Of a stretch of 64,000 nt of DNA, positions 16,909 through 25,684 are shown piece after piece. The notes under the pieces were generated by a model, which was given only the letters and a program-made list of their open reading frames with translations, was not told where the DNA came from and did not search any database. Numbering within the stretch: position 1 is the first letter of the stretch; every line of letters begins with the position of its first letter. This stretch comes from Nostoc foliaceum FACHB-393 (GTDB taxonomy: Bacteria; Cyanobacteriota; Cyanobacteriia; Cyanobacteriales; Nostocaceae), in contig NZ_JACJTD010000003.1 in NCBI RefSeq assembly GCF_014698505.1, forward strand, positions 62,001 through 126,000, in the 5' to 3' direction. The position numbers and the translations under genes were made by a program.

Positions 16909-17460
16909 TTACATTGTCGCATTGGGTTCTACTGCAATTGTCCAATACTGAAATGTTTCACTTCCAATCCGATCACTATTTTCACAGTATATTTGCCGCA
17001 AGCATTCATAAAAAGCTTGGGCTTCATTCTCCAATCCAAATGTCATTAAGCATTTTAATATACGGGTGATGCGAAGATAATTGTGGTCAAATATACAGAC
17101 CCATTCGCGTTTCCGATTTGGATAGTCTTCTGACTCGCTGACAAATATTTTTCCGTCATTATTCTTGTGGCGTTGCAATCCATAAAACTGAAGCATGACA
17201 GTGAAGGAGTGCAGCAAATTTTGACGTAGGTGTGGGTTACTTTGAAATGCTTGAATTACTTCCTTGTCAACAATGGGTGCATCACGATTGAATGCACTTT
17301 GCTCAGGTAAAGGGAACAACCACTGAATGTAATTGTGGACGCACTCTAATTCTTCAAAATTCCAAGTCCAAATATCTTGAATCATGCGACCTTCTGAATC
17401 TCTTTGCTCCCCTAAGTAGAACGGAACAAGCATTGCAGTGAGTTGTTTTTGATGATTCAT
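16909..17460 (-). CDS. Opioid-growth-factor-receptor (OGFr) domain protein
   Basis: 183 residues with the OGFr conserved region: FYLGEQRDSEGRMIQDIWTW, the motif LECVHNYIQWLFPLPEQSAF, and a helical C-terminal part ending ETFQYWTIAV. Such proteins occur in scattered bacteria and eukaryotes; no bacterial function is established. It is monocistronic and sits next to the decayed toxin/Argonaute stretch, so recent transfer is possible. Recognition of the domain is firm from the HNYIQWLFP motif. Confidence 0.82.
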   Translation of the reverse strand: MNHQKQLTAMLVPFYLGEQRDSEGRMIQDIWTWNFEELECVHNYIQWLFPLPEQSAFNRDAPIVDKEVIQAFQSNPHLRQNLLHSFTVMLQFYGLQRHKNNDGKIFVSESEDYPNRKREWVCIFDHNYLRITRILKCLMTFGLENEAQAFYECLRQIYCENSDRIGSETFQYWTIAVEPNATM

Positions 17461-17634
17461 TGCAAACTACCTTCACAATTCAACATCTTGATTTTGGGTG
17501 CGATCGCCTCACCAATGACCTCAATTCACTATGACAAACTAGTAATATTCTCCCACCAGCAACAGGTTGAGCAGCCGCATCAGCACACAATGATATTTTT
17601 ATGCTGTTTATTACATATATTGTATTTAAGTAAT

Positions 17635-18048
17635 TTACACTTTTGACTTAACAGCTTGCTGTGATGCTTGTAACGGCTGGGGCAAACTCCAGTCGGGACG
17701 CAAGCTAGCGGCGTTGCGTAAATAGATATGATGAATTGAGGCGGAGGCTGGCAAATAGGCGTGGATTAGGAACCGAATGCAGCGCTGTAAGCTGCCTTCG
17801 ACATGCATTTGCTGCACATCCAACATGGCCACATTATCCCAACCAGGACGCGCTCTAGCGATCGCAGCTGGAAAAATAGCATCCAAATCGCGTGTAACTG
17901 AGAAAGTCACACTAATCATGTCCGTCGGCTGGAATTGATTCCGGTTTTCTAGTTCATCTAGTAGTTCTGTCACTACCTCTCGCATTGCCTCAACAGTGTT
18001 TTCTGAAACGGTTGTTGCCCCGCGAATAGCCCGCATTTGCCACTCCAC
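17635..18048 (-). CDS. aroH: Chorismate mutase, AroH class
   Basis: 137 residues of the trimeric AroH fold converting chorismate to prephenate for Phe/Tyr synthesis. Typical sequence: MRAIRGATTVSENTVEAM, an arginine in the segment SVTRDLDAIFPAAIAR, and LRPDWSLPQ near the C-terminus. The GTG at 18048 is chosen because GGAGG lies eight bases upstream; homologues also start MEW. Downstream toward 17461 there is no partner gene. Confidence 0.92.
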   Translation of the reverse strand: MEWQMRAIRGATTVSENTVEAMREVVTELLDELENRNQFQPTDMISVTFSVTRDLDAIFPAAIARARPGWDNVAMLDVQQMHVEGSLQRCIRFLIHAYLPASASIHHIYLRNAASLRPDWSLPQPLQASQQAVKSKV

Positions 18049-18067
18049 GCCCAAATCCTCCTTAAAA

Positions 18068-18310
18068 CATAAAAGTTAGGAATTAGGAGTTAAGAGTAAG
18101 AAATTGAGAGTTTTAACTCCTAACTCCTCACTCCTAAACGCCAGTTGCTCCACTTGGGGAAACCCCAGACGCTCTCTACGAGACGCTGCGCGTAGCTTGC
18201 TTCCCTGTAAGGGTACGCGGACTCGCTAACGCTGCGCTATCGCTTTTAGCGTCTCCCCTTCTCCCAAAGGGAGAGGCTAGCGCCAAGGGAAAAGACCGCA
18301 CTGGCTCCTC
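18068..18310. repeat. Heptamer repeats and dispersed repeat
   Basis: 18075-18136 holds heptamer-type repeats in inverted arrangement (TTAGGAG units opposite AACTCCT units). 18165-18250 is a G+C-rich stretch of short palindromes (CTACGAGACGCTGCGCGTAG and similar), and 18282-18306 matches the minus strand of the repeat at about 6230-6255. This is non-coding dispersed repeat material typical of Nostoc genomes. Confidence 0.6.
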
Positions 18311-18320
18311 CTAACTCATA

Positions 18321-19142
18321 TTAAGGTCGATATAACCACAACGGTAAACCACTAGTAGACATTTCAAATTCGAGCCAATCAATACCAGCCCCAATTCCTG
18401 ATGAAAACTGACGACTCCCTGGTAGAAGGCGACTCAATAAGGGTTTACGTTCTTCTAGGGTATAGCAGAGAGTTTTTTCTGGATCAAGTCCGACCAATTC
18501 TGCTGTCCAACGGCGGGCATCTTCTTCTGTGCCCAGGCGGTCTACAACACCTAACTCTAGGGCTTGCTGTCCAGTAAAAATCCGACCATCGGCGAAACTT
18601 TTCACAGCTTCTACTGTTAAAGAACGGCCATCAGCTACTGTTTGGACAAACTGCTGATAACTTGTGTCAATCAACTCTTGCAGGATGTTCTCTTCTGGTT
18701 GAGTCAGTTGCCGATCGAAAGACAATATGTCTTTGTAAGGGCCAGACTTAATTACCTGGAAGGAAACACCAATTTTTTCTAGCAAGCGTTCCAAGTTATT
18801 CCCACGCAGAATCACACCAATACTACCCGTAATTGTTCCTGGGTTAGCTACGATGTGTTCGGCTCCCATGCCGATGTAGACTCCTCCAGAAGCCGAAATA
18901 TTGCCAAAGCTAGCGACGATTTTAATTTTTTCGCGCAAACGCTTCAGGGCGCTGTAGATTTCTTGGGAATCTCCGACTGTACCGCCAGGGCTATCGATCC
19001 GTAGCAATAATGCCGGAAACTTTTTTTCTTCTACAGTTTTCAGGGCTTCTAGGACGCGTTTGCGAGTAGCACCCGCGATCGCACCAGTAATTTCAATCCG
19101 CGCAATTTGTTTTCTAAACTTGGGCTTAAACGGCCAAACCAT
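18321..19142 (-). CDS. sppA: Signal peptide peptidase SppA (short form)
   Basis: 273 residues of the SppA36 type (family S49). The catalytic serine is S85 in NISASGGVYIG and the general-base lysine K137 in SGPYKDIL; the 52-residue spacing equals that of the Bacillus enzyme. DSPGGTVGDS near 50-59 forms the substrate groove. There is no strong N-terminal membrane helix, unlike full-length SppA; cyanobacterial short forms are associated with degrading signal peptides and, in Synechocystis, phycobilisome turnover under stress. Start ATG 19142. Confidence 0.93.
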   Translation of the reverse strand: MVWPFKPKFRKQIARIEITGAIAGATRKRVLEALKTVEEKKFPALLLRIDSPGGTVGDSQEIYSALKRLREKIKIVASFGNISASGGVYIGMGAEHIVANPGTITGSIGVILRGNNLERLLEKIGVSFQVIKSGPYKDILSFDRQLTQPEENILQELIDTSYQQFVQTVADGRSLTVEAVKSFADGRIFTGQQALELGVVDRLGTEEDARRWTAELVGLDPEKTLCYTLEERKPLLSRLLPGSRQFSSGIGAGIDWLEFEMSTSGLPLWLYRP

Positions 19143-19687
19143 GATCTGTCAACATACCTCGTAATAAACTTAATATAAGATGCCCAGCGGTCAGACGACC
19201 TGCTTTGCTCTGTTAAGAAACATGAGCAGGCATGGTGCTAATCAGGATTTTAAGGAAATTTTTATATTTTGCAGAGAGTTTTTTTTGATATTCTCAATGG
19301 ATACTAATCAATCCCTTGAATATTGCACCCAACACAAAATGCCAAACTCTAGTCTAGCGCTCAACGTGATGATTTAGCACAGATTATTTTAGCTGTTTTG
19401 GATAATTCAAAATTCTAAAAGCCTTGGTATTTAACCTTTTTTGATTTTTTAGGATTGCTTTATTACAGTAATACACCTGCGCTAGTTGTCAGTCATTAAT
19501 AACTAATAACTAATTTATAATTAAGTATTCAATCGATAACTTCGGTCATCAATTTAATTAATAAAAATCCATTCCGAAATACTAATCTTTATTTAGGTTA
19601 AGACCAGTAGTACTTTCGCTTTTGGAAATATTACTTTTTCTTCTCTTGTGCAGCCTATATAAAACCTGAGGAAGCTATTTCCACTAG
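19143..19687. other. 545-bp gap with no gene seen
   Basis: AT-rich sequence between two minus-strand genes. A 65-codon plus-strand frame at 19180-19377 has no family signal and is rejected. No strong hairpin or repeat was found. Confidence 0.4.
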
Positions 19688-19984
19688 TTATGAATCTATT
19701 CGTAAAATTTGACACCGATAATAAGCGTACATATCAAACAGTGCCCCTACGAAACTACAGGTCAAGCTAATCACAAATAATCCACGCAGGGGAGTCCCAC
19801 TGCCAAAGGTGGCGAGAAAATGGATAATCTGAGTAGCGATCGCCTCAGGTAACTCTTGTAAGCCAGGGAAGTGACCGATGAGGGATAGAAGGAGCAGTCC
19901 GCCACCAACTAGGAATATGGGAGCGACAAAACTAAAAATGATTGTAAGTAGTAAAGAGCGGAGAAAGTTAGTAAAAATAGTCAT
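19688..19984 (-). CDS. Small conserved-looking membrane protein
   Basis: 98 residues with two clear hydrophobic helices (about 8-40, FLRSLLLTIIFSFVAPIFLV, and about 65-88, LRGLFVISLTCSFVGALFDM) and a short charged tail. I do not recognise the family with confidence; proteins of this size and layout are common in cyanobacteria without known role. Start ATG 19984. It is isolated, with about 450 bp before the divergent MlaE-type gene. Confidence 0.65.
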   Translation of the reverse strand: MTIFTNFLRSLLLTIIFSFVAPIFLVGGGLLLLSLIGHFPGLQELPEAIATQIIHFLATFGSGTPLRGLFVISLTCSFVGALFDMYAYYRCQILRIDS

Positions 19985-20280
19985 TTAGGACAAACTCCGT
20001 GAGTAGAGATGACAATAGCTGGATAGCAGTTTGTCAATTTCTACAATACGTGCGATCGCTCCTGACCAACCAATCTGTCAAAAATCTTAAGTTTTCATTA
20101 AAATAAACGGCTACCAGTTACAGCACATGCTGGTGATATTAGAAAGAACTTTCATCTACAAAACCCTTGCAAAATAAAGGTTATAGCCTAGATTAGCACC
20201 TCCTTATTGGTTTACAGCACGTTTAATAACAGCTTCATTTTCTGAGAGCATCTTTAATCTAAGTTAATATTCAGCGTCAT

Positions 20281-20398
20281 TGGGAGTGGGCGAGATGAGG
20301 GGCAAAGTAGCAGGGGAGAAAGGTTACAGCAAATCTTTCTCCCCTGCTACTTTGCCCTATTCCCCATTCCCCATTCCCTATCCCAATGACTTCCGCTA
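20281..20398. repeat. Long intergenic hairpin element
   Basis: A perfect 23-bp stem: 20300-20322 with 20335-20357 (arms contain GCAAAGTAGCAGGGGAGAAA), loop of 12. An outer partial stem extends it to about 20278-20398 (CATTGGGA with TCCCAATG). It shares the CAGGGGAGAA arm with 8043-8085. It resembles a non-autonomous palindromic element rather than a simple terminator. Confidence 0.6.
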
Positions 20399-20432
20399 TT
20401 CTTAAGGCAGTTACCGAGTTAGCTACAGAACA

Positions 20433-21227
20433 TTGAACCAGACTACATCCAAATCCAGTTTAGGAGAATGGAGTCAGCGGTTGCTGGCGGCGATTTTTCT
20501 GGGTGGGCAAGTACTAGTTCACCTATTGAGGGGCAAAATCCATCGGCGCAACACCTTAGAACAAATGGCAGCAGTTGGGCCAGATTCCCTATTTATTGCC
20601 CTACTGACGGCTATTTTCGTCGGCGCGGTGTTTACCATTCAGGTGGCGCGGGAATTTATCAACTTTGGCGCAGGAAACATTATCGGCGGAGTGCTTTCTG
20701 TAGCGTTGACACGAGAACTCTCTCCCGTGTTGACAGCAGTGATTTTGGCGGGGCGAGTCGGTTCTGCCTTTGCAGCCGAAATCGGTACCATGAGGGTCAC
20801 AGAACAAATCGATGCCATGTTGATGTTAAGAACAGATCCAATCGATTACTTAGTTATCCCGCGCGTCCTTGCTTGCTGTTTAATGCTACCAATTTTAACC
20901 CTCCTGTCTTTGGTAACAGGGATGTTCGGGGGATTAATAATTGCGACAAATATCTACAACCTGTCTGATACGGTATTTCTAGACTCAGCCCGTAACTTTC
21001 TTGGTATCTGGGATATTGTTAGCGCCATGATTAAGGCGTGTTGCTTTGGCATTTTAATTGCCGTAATTGGTTGCAGTTGGGGGTTAACGACAACAGGAGG
21101 AGCCAAAGGGGTAGGACAGTCAACCACAACTGCTGTTGTGACTGCCTTGCTGATTATATTTGTTAGCAACTTCTTCCTTTCTTGGTTAATGTTTCAGGGG
21201 ACTGGCAATGCCTTCTTAGGCTTCTAA
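20433..21227 (+). CDS. MlaE/TGD1-type ABC lipid transport permease
   Basis: 264-residue integral membrane protein of the MlaE (YrbE) family, the permease of an ABC system that moves phospholipid or glycolipid between membranes. Five to six hydrophobic helices; family signature in SVALTRELSPVLTAVILAGR, VGSAFAAEIGTMRVTEQIDA and MLMLRTDPIDYLVIPR. Plant TGD1 is the chloroplast counterpart. The only reasonable start is TTG at 20433; an in-frame stop lies at 20403-20405 with no ATG or GTG between. DUF3119, DUF3086 and plsY follow on the same strand, suggesting an envelope-lipid neighbourhood. The ATPase and substrate-binding subunits are not in the window. Confidence 0.9.
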   Translation: MNQTTSKSSLGEWSQRLLAAIFLGGQVLVHLLRGKIHRRNTLEQMAAVGPDSLFIALLTAIFVGAVFTIQVAREFINFGAGNIIGGVLSVALTRELSPVLTAVILAGRVGSAFAAEIGTMRVTEQIDAMLMLRTDPIDYLVIPRVLACCLMLPILTLLSLVTGMFGGLIIATNIYNLSDTVFLDSARNFLGIWDIVSAMIKACCFGILIAVIGCSWGLTTTGGAKGVGQSTTTAVVTALLIIFVSNFFLSWLMFQGTGNAFLGF

Positions 21228-21283
21228 AACTGATGATTTAGGAGTAAAGAGCAGAGGCAAAGCGTCTCCGGTTCCGGTTATAA

Positions 21284-21335
21284 GTGAGGAGTTTTAACTT
21301 ATAACTCATAACTCATAACTCCTGACTCCTAAAAT
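21284..21335. repeat. Heptamer tandem repeats
   Basis: TAACTCA/TAACTCC units repeated in tandem just upstream of the DUF3119 gene, ending 10 bp before its start. Confidence 0.6.
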
Positions 21336-21342
21336 AGGAGAG

Positions 21343-21759
21343 ATGCCTACTAATAAAGCAGGATTTAAGACTGTGACCAGTTCATTTGCTCCTAACTCCA
21401 CATCAACTGTGGAACTCAAGCCTAGTTACAATATACCTATAGTGTTGGTGATTGCCGCTATTCCACTACTGTTGGTACAACCGTGGGTAGGCTCCGTTTT
21501 CACACTGTTTGGTTTGTTTCTTATGTTTCAGGCGTTAACGCTGCGCTTGCAATTTACCGCCACCGACTTAGATATTTACAGAGGCGAAAAATTGATTCGG
21601 CGCTTTCCCTACCAGGAATGGCAAAACTGGCGGATATTCTGGAATGGAGTCCCCATACTGTTTTACTTTAAAGAAATTAAAAGTATTCACTTTTTGCCAA
21701 TTTTATTTGACCCCAACACCTTGAAAAGTTGCTTGGAACAACGTTGTCCGCGTATTTAG
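21343..21759 (+). CDS. DUF3119 family membrane-anchored protein
   Basis: 138 residues. A polar N-terminus of about 28 residues precedes two close hydrophobic helices (about 29-70, IPIVLVIAAIPLLLVQPWVG and onwards), then a PH-like beta region FTATDLDIYRGEKLIRRFPY and a WRIFWNGVPILFYF segment. DUF3119 proteins are found in cyanobacteria and chloroplasts, often beside MlaE and DUF3086 genes as here. Function is not known. GGAG lies at 21337-21340, close to ATG 21343, so start spacing is short and the following in-frame ATG is worth considering if homologues are shorter. Confidence 0.8.
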   Translation: MPTNKAGFKTVTSSFAPNSTSTVELKPSYNIPIVLVIAAIPLLLVQPWVGSVFTLFGLFLMFQALTLRLQFTATDLDIYRGEKLIRRFPYQEWQNWRIFWNGVPILFYFKEIKSIHFLPILFDPNTLKSCLEQRCPRI

Positions 21760-21896
21760 TGCTGAGTTCCATCTGTGCTGAGTCATTTTGATCTAAACTC
21801 ATAACTCAGCACTCGTAACTCAAGAATTTTATGGCAGGTCAATTGTAATATTTCTGAAAGCTATTTATTCGCGTCATAGGAATTACACTATTGTTT

Positions 21897-23159
21897 ATGA
21901 ACCCAGAGGCATCTCAAACCCCAGAACCAATTGATGAGCGGTTGGCAGAAAAACAAGAACAGAACAATGCAGTTGAACATCCAGTCAATCCATCTGTTGA
22001 GTCAGTGGTAGAAACAGGAGCCATTAGCTCATCAGAAGACTACACAACTATTGAGCCACTCATTTCCAATGCAAAAGTGGTAGATTCTACAGTAGAGCTA
22101 ACAGAAAATTCAAATGGCGAGTTTGTAGCGCAGTCGGAAGCGGAAAATACCGCACTGGGATCAGAAAACCATTTATTATATGCAGAAGCAAAGCAACGAG
22201 TAGCAGAGTTGCAGAGCGCTGAAGCTGCTCTCAAGGAAGAAATAGCCAAGCTGCAAGCTTCATACAAAAACCTTCAGGCACAAGTGAGTGAAACTCAAAC
22301 CTCACTGGGACGACTTGTGCAAGAGTCGCTAGTGCAGTTAGAACAACGCAAACAAACCCTGCAAATTTCTGTAGAACAACTAGAACGCCGTCAAGAACGT
22401 ATCCGCAACGAGATGCGAACCACTTTTGCTGGTACATCCCAAGACTTGGCAATTCGGGTGCAGGGTTTTAAAGACTATCTCACGGGTAGCTTACAGGATT
22501 TGGCCGTTGCCGCTGAACAGTTGCAACTGACGCCAACTGTGGTGGAACGAGAAAAACCATCTGTAAAAGAGGTTAAACCAGTTGAAACCCAACCTGGAAT
22601 ACCGCAATTTGCTCAACAGCAGTTTCAAGATACTACAAAGCAAATTCGCCGCCTAATTGACCAATACCGGAATAAACCAGATTATTACGGGCCAGCGTGG
22701 CAACTACGCCGTACCTTTGAACCAATCCACGCGGAACGAGTCTCTAACTGGTTTTTTACCCAAGGGGGACGGGGTGGTTTGCGGACAATGGGTAGCCGCT
22801 TACAGAATATTTTGATTGCCTCAGCTGCAATTTCGATATTACACAAGCTGTATGGCGATCGCGTCCGTACTTTAGTCTTAGCTAATACACCGGAGCGATT
22901 GGGTGAATGGCGGCGCGGCTTGCAAGACTGTCTGGGAATCGGTCGCCCAGATTTCGGACCAGACCGAGGCGTGGTATTATTTGAGGCGTCTGATGCTCTG
23001 GCTCAGAAAGCAGAGCGATTGACCAAAGCCAATCAACTACCCTTAATTATCATTGACGATTCAGAGGAGCAAATCAGTCTGTCGCTGCTGCAATTTCCCT
23101 TATGGTTAGCCTTTGCTCCTGACCCCAAAACCGTGAGAAACTATGATGATGACTTTTAA
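21897..23159 (+). CDS. DUF3086 domain protein with coiled coil
   Basis: 420 residues. An acidic N-terminal low-complexity part (about 1-90), a long coiled coil (about 95-200, AELQSAEAALKEEIAKLQ and on to RRQERIRNEMRTTF), then a globular C-terminal DUF3086 domain (about 245-420) with SNWFFTQGGRGGLRTMGSR. No membrane segment. ATG 21897 is preferred over TTG 21891. The family is cyanobacterial and commonly follows DUF3119; function unknown, but the constant link with the MlaE-type permease hints at membrane or envelope organisation. Confidence 0.8.
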   Translation: MNPEASQTPEPIDERLAEKQEQNNAVEHPVNPSVESVVETGAISSSEDYTTIEPLISNAKVVDSTVELTENSNGEFVAQSEAENTALGSENHLLYAEAKQRVAELQSAEAALKEEIAKLQASYKNLQAQVSETQTSLGRLVQESLVQLEQRKQTLQISVEQLERRQERIRNEMRTTFAGTSQDLAIRVQGFKDYLTGSLQDLAVAAEQLQLTPTVVEREKPSVKEVKPVETQPGIPQFAQQQFQDTTKQIRRLIDQYRNKPDYYGPAWQLRRTFEPIHAERVSNWFFTQGGRGGLRTMGSRLQNILIASAAISILHKLYGDRVRTLVLANTPERLGEWRRGLQDCLGIGRPDFGPDRGVVLFEASDALAQKAERLTKANQLPLIIIDDSEEQISLSLLQFPLWLAFAPDPKTVRNYDDDF

Positions 23160-23163
23160 ATGA

Positions 23164-23196
23164 GTCATTGGTCATTAGTCATTGGTCATTGGTCAA
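23164..23196. repeat. Heptamer tandem repeat GTCATTG
   Basis: 4.7 copies of a 7-bp unit (GTCATTG with one variant GTCATTA), directly after the DUF3086 stop codon. Confidence 0.8.
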
Positions 23197-23243
23197 GAGG
23201 TATTACTCTTGACTTTTTTAAATTTTGAATTTTGAATTGTATT

Positions 23244-23924
23244 ATGGCTATTTGGTTAACTCTGTGCGGCGTAATTGTGGTTATAGCTTACCTGCTGGGT
23301 TCTTTTCCCACTGGGTACATCGCTGTAAAGCAGTTAAAAGGTATTGATATTCGGGAAGTTGGTTCAGGTTCCACTGGAGCAACTAATGTACTAAGAACCT
23401 TGGGGAAAGGGCCAGGAGCATTCGTTTTAGTACTTGATTCTTTAAAGGGAGTATTAGCGATCGCTCTAGTTTACTGGTTATTCAATTTTGACCCAATTCA
23501 AAATTATATCCCACCAAGGGTAGATGCACAACTTTGGCAACCGTGGGTAGTAACAATATCTGGGTTAGCCGCCATTCTGGGACACAGTAAATCGATCTTT
23601 TTGGGCTTTACCGGTGGGAAATCTGTTGCTATCAGCTTAGGGATTTTGTTGGCCATGAGTTGGCAGGTAGGTTTAGCAACAGTCGGTGTGTTTGCCGTAG
23701 TCGTGGCAATATCGCGGATTGTCTCTTTGAGTTCAATTGCAGGTGCGATCGCTGTTCCCATTTTCATGGTACTTTTACATCAACCGTTACCCTATATTCT
23801 GTTTGGTATTGCTGGTGGACTATATGTGATTTTGCGTCATCGCACTAATATTGAACGGCTGTTTGCTGGTACTGAGCCAAAAATTGGGCAAAATGTAGCG
23901 ACGGAACCAGAACAAACGGCATAG
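23244..23924 (+). CDS. plsY: Acyl-phosphate:glycerol-3-phosphate acyltransferase PlsY
   Basis: 226-residue integral membrane enzyme that makes lysophosphatidic acid from acyl-phosphate and glycerol 3-phosphate, first step of membrane lipid synthesis. The three PlsY loops are present: GSFPTGYIAVK, then DIREVGSGSTGATNVLRTLG, and GHSKSIFLGFTGGKSVA, plus RHRTNIERLFAGTEPKIG at the end. ATG 23244 starts directly in the first helix. It follows DUF3086 by about 85 bp and fits the lipid theme of this segment. Confidence 0.95.
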   Translation: MAIWLTLCGVIVVIAYLLGSFPTGYIAVKQLKGIDIREVGSGSTGATNVLRTLGKGPGAFVLVLDSLKGVLAIALVYWLFNFDPIQNYIPPRVDAQLWQPWVVTISGLAAILGHSKSIFLGFTGGKSVAISLGILLAMSWQVGLATVGVFAVVVAISRIVSLSSIAGAIAVPIFMVLLHQPLPYILFGIAGGLYVILRHRTNIERLFAGTEPKIGQNVATEPEQTA

Positions 23925-23986
23925 TTGACTAACTGCAAATAGATATTTTTTTGCCCCTCTGCTTCAGCGGGGGTTAAGCTTACGAA

Positions 23987-24238
23987 CTAATCTTTGCCTT
24001 TCATTAAACGGTGGAAAAGGCGGCAAGGCCATAAAAAAGCTCCACAAATACTTACTGAGGCGATGGCGGCCACAACTCGCCAAGTCGAACTAGTCTCGCT
24101 AGCAGACTCTGAAGGATGAGCTTCTGTGCTTTTAGCTAATTCTGGCACTGAATGAGATAGCTGACTGGCTGTACTCACCCCTTCAATCGCTGCTCCAATT
24201 AGATAAGCTACTAGGGCAATTACTAGCCAGTTATTCAT
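23987..24238 (-). CDS. Small two-helix membrane protein, unknown
   Basis: 83 residues from ATG 24238 (MNNWLVIALVAYLIGAAIEG). Hydrophobic helices at about 3-20 and 52-68 are joined by a polar Ser/Glu-rich loop (ELAKSTEAHPSESASETSST). No family recognised. An in-frame earlier start at 24277 would add 13 charged residues. Together with the next minus-strand gene it may form a two-gene unit (63 bp apart). Confidence 0.5.
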   Translation of the reverse strand: MNNWLVIALVAYLIGAAIEGVSTASQLSHSVPELAKSTEAHPSESASETSSTWRVVAAIASVSICGAFLWPCRLFHRLMKGKD

Positions 24239-24301
24239 AATATTCAACTGTTTGAACTCTGAGCGTATACTTGGCAATGAGCAATCATTTTATTTATCGT
24301 G

Positions 24302-24541
24302 CTAATGATTGCCGCCTTGCCCGAAGGATAACCTACCTTCGGCCGTATCACGAATGAGGGGTAGTTTAGATTTTATATAAGTATTAAGCGTGCTATCTGC
24401 CTGGGCATCAATCCCCTGCTTCGCTTTTAACTGCTGGAGGAGCAATTGTACTAAAGCAGCATCGTCAAATTGGAGCAGGGTGTTGACTTGGGTAGACTCG
24501 ATTACAGCCCAAAGCTGTTGCATCATTTTAGCAGTGACCAT
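24302..24541 (-). CDS. Small helical protein, unknown
   Basis: 79 residues, predicted all-helical and soluble, containing MQQLWAVIESTQVNTLLQFD and LVQLLLQQLKAKQGID, with a short glycine-rich tail RLSFGQGGNH. I recognise no domain. Codon use is like its neighbours and the frame is clean, so it is likely real. Start ATG 24541. Confidence 0.55.
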   Translation of the reverse strand: MVTAKMMQQLWAVIESTQVNTLLQFDDAALVQLLLQQLKAKQGIDAQADSTLNTYIKSKLPLIRDTAEGRLSFGQGGNH

Positions 24542-24882
24542 GAGCCTGTAACCTCTTAAGCTTTTCTTTATATTTACACAGATTTTGAATTTGTGGTTAG
24601 TTTTTATCTGAAGATTTATAAAGATGTAAGCTAAAAATGCCTGAGTAAGCCAATACAGTTAAGTTATGGCGGTTTTTCAATTGATTGAAATACAACACTC
24701 CCCATTCCTTGCCTGTGGTCTATAAAGAAAGAAAATTGCTGTCAGACATTATCATCCTCTCCAACTCTCCTTCACAAGGAGGGAATTAGAACAAGGCTTT
24801 TGAAAAGCCACAATGCAGACATACGTCAATCAGCGCTTTTTGTGGAATCAACTTCAGTCGTTTTTACTATTGAGTACTTTTA

Positions 24883-24989
24883 CTATAGCAATCCTAAATC
24901 ATTCGTGAGAGACAAAATCGCTGTAATGCTTAATAAATACGTAATTTTTCTCTCCGTATTTTCTCAAGTTTCAATTCGGATTGCTATAG
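24883..24989. mobile_element. MITE-like element with CTATAGCAATCC ends
   Basis: CTATAGCAATCC at 24883-24894 is mirrored by GGATTGCTATAG at 24978-24989, giving 12-bp perfect terminal inverted repeats about 107 bp apart with an AT-rich interior. There is no coding content. This TATAGCAATCC-type end is common in Nostoc-group miniature elements. It ends 4 bp before the last gene of the type IV cluster. The remainder of 24542-24993 shows nothing else. Confidence 0.6.
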
Positions 24990-24993
24990 AAGT

Positions 24994-25566
24994 TTATTTT
25001 GAACGTATTACACAAGACGCTTCTTGTCCAGAAGGATCGGGAAAAATTGCTAAAGTGTGATATCCGGGGTTATCTGTTCCATATATCACTCGAAAAGTAT
25101 ACAACTTGTTTTTACCTTGCCCTTCGGTAACAACTGTTAAAAGTGTATTACTAGTGTTAGGAAGTCCAGGAATATTCAGTTTTTGAATTCGTCTGAGTTG
25201 AATTACATTGGCTGCTGAGTTTTTGCAATCTCCTGTACTAGTATTAGGTTTTGGGCCAAACTGCATACATACTGGTCCATCAAAATCCATAGTTACTTGT
25301 GATGGATCGTTTAACCAAACTTTTTTAATTACTTCTCCAGCCTGAATAAAGCTTAAGTTTGTTCCTTGCTGATAGGAAACATTGATCGTAGGTATTAGCC
25401 CCCCTAAGCCTTGCGCTTGGCAGGAAAACATGGAACGCAGAACGGCGTTATTAGCTACAGCGCGACCTGCCAAAAACAACATAGCAACCGAGAAAACAAA
25501 GGAAGCTATCGGTAGGAAATAATAATTATCTGGGGTATTTCCTGACAAGTTAGTATTCTTTTTCAT
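24994..25566 (-). CDS. T4SS cluster protein, possibly VirB9/TraK-like
   Basis: 190 residues with an N-terminal membrane or export helix (about 17-40, FLPIASFVFSVAMLFLAGRA), then a beta-rich region. The pattern EVIKKVWLNDPSQVTMDFDG followed by VIQLRRIQKLNIPGLPNTSN and a strand-rich tail resembles the N-terminal domain of VirB9/TraK proteins, which build the outer ring of type IV secretion channels. I hold this loosely. ATG 25566 is used; the upstream frame to 25611 has a weaker start. It is the last gene of the minus-strand cluster, 118 bp after the VirB10-like gene. Confidence 0.6.
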   Translation of the reverse strand: MKKNTNLSGNTPDNYYFLPIASFVFSVAMLFLAGRAVANNAVLRSMFSCQAQGLGGLIPTINVSYQQGTNLSFIQAGEVIKKVWLNDPSQVTMDFDGPVCMQFGPKPNTSTGDCKNSAANVIQLRRIQKLNIPGLPNTSNTLLTVVTEGQGKNKLYTFRVIYGTDNPGYHTLAIFPDPSGQEASCVIRSK

Positions 25567-25684
25567 GGTTGCAAATGGGGAGATTGGTAGAGAAAACAAG
25601 GGGAGATGCAAAAAATGGCGAGAAAACTAGTTACCAATTACCATTACTAAATTAAAAATCCAAAATTGGTGTAAATACTACCTC

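Noticed and set aside
16861-16970. Small plus-strand frame starting MVKANLQSQLSAIAEQ
   Set aside because: Only about 33 codons, overlaps the OGFr gene antisense, and shows no family signal.
18165-18250. CRISPR-like spaced palindromes
   Set aside because: Units are irregular in spacing and sequence; this is palindromic dispersed repeat, not a repeat-spacer array.
19180-19377. 65-codon plus-strand frame between sppA and the small membrane protein
   Set aside because: No recognisable segment and unlike neighbouring codon use.
24800-25060. 86-codon plus-strand frame
   Set aside because: It crosses the MITE-like element and overlaps the 3' end of the T4SS gene on the other strand.
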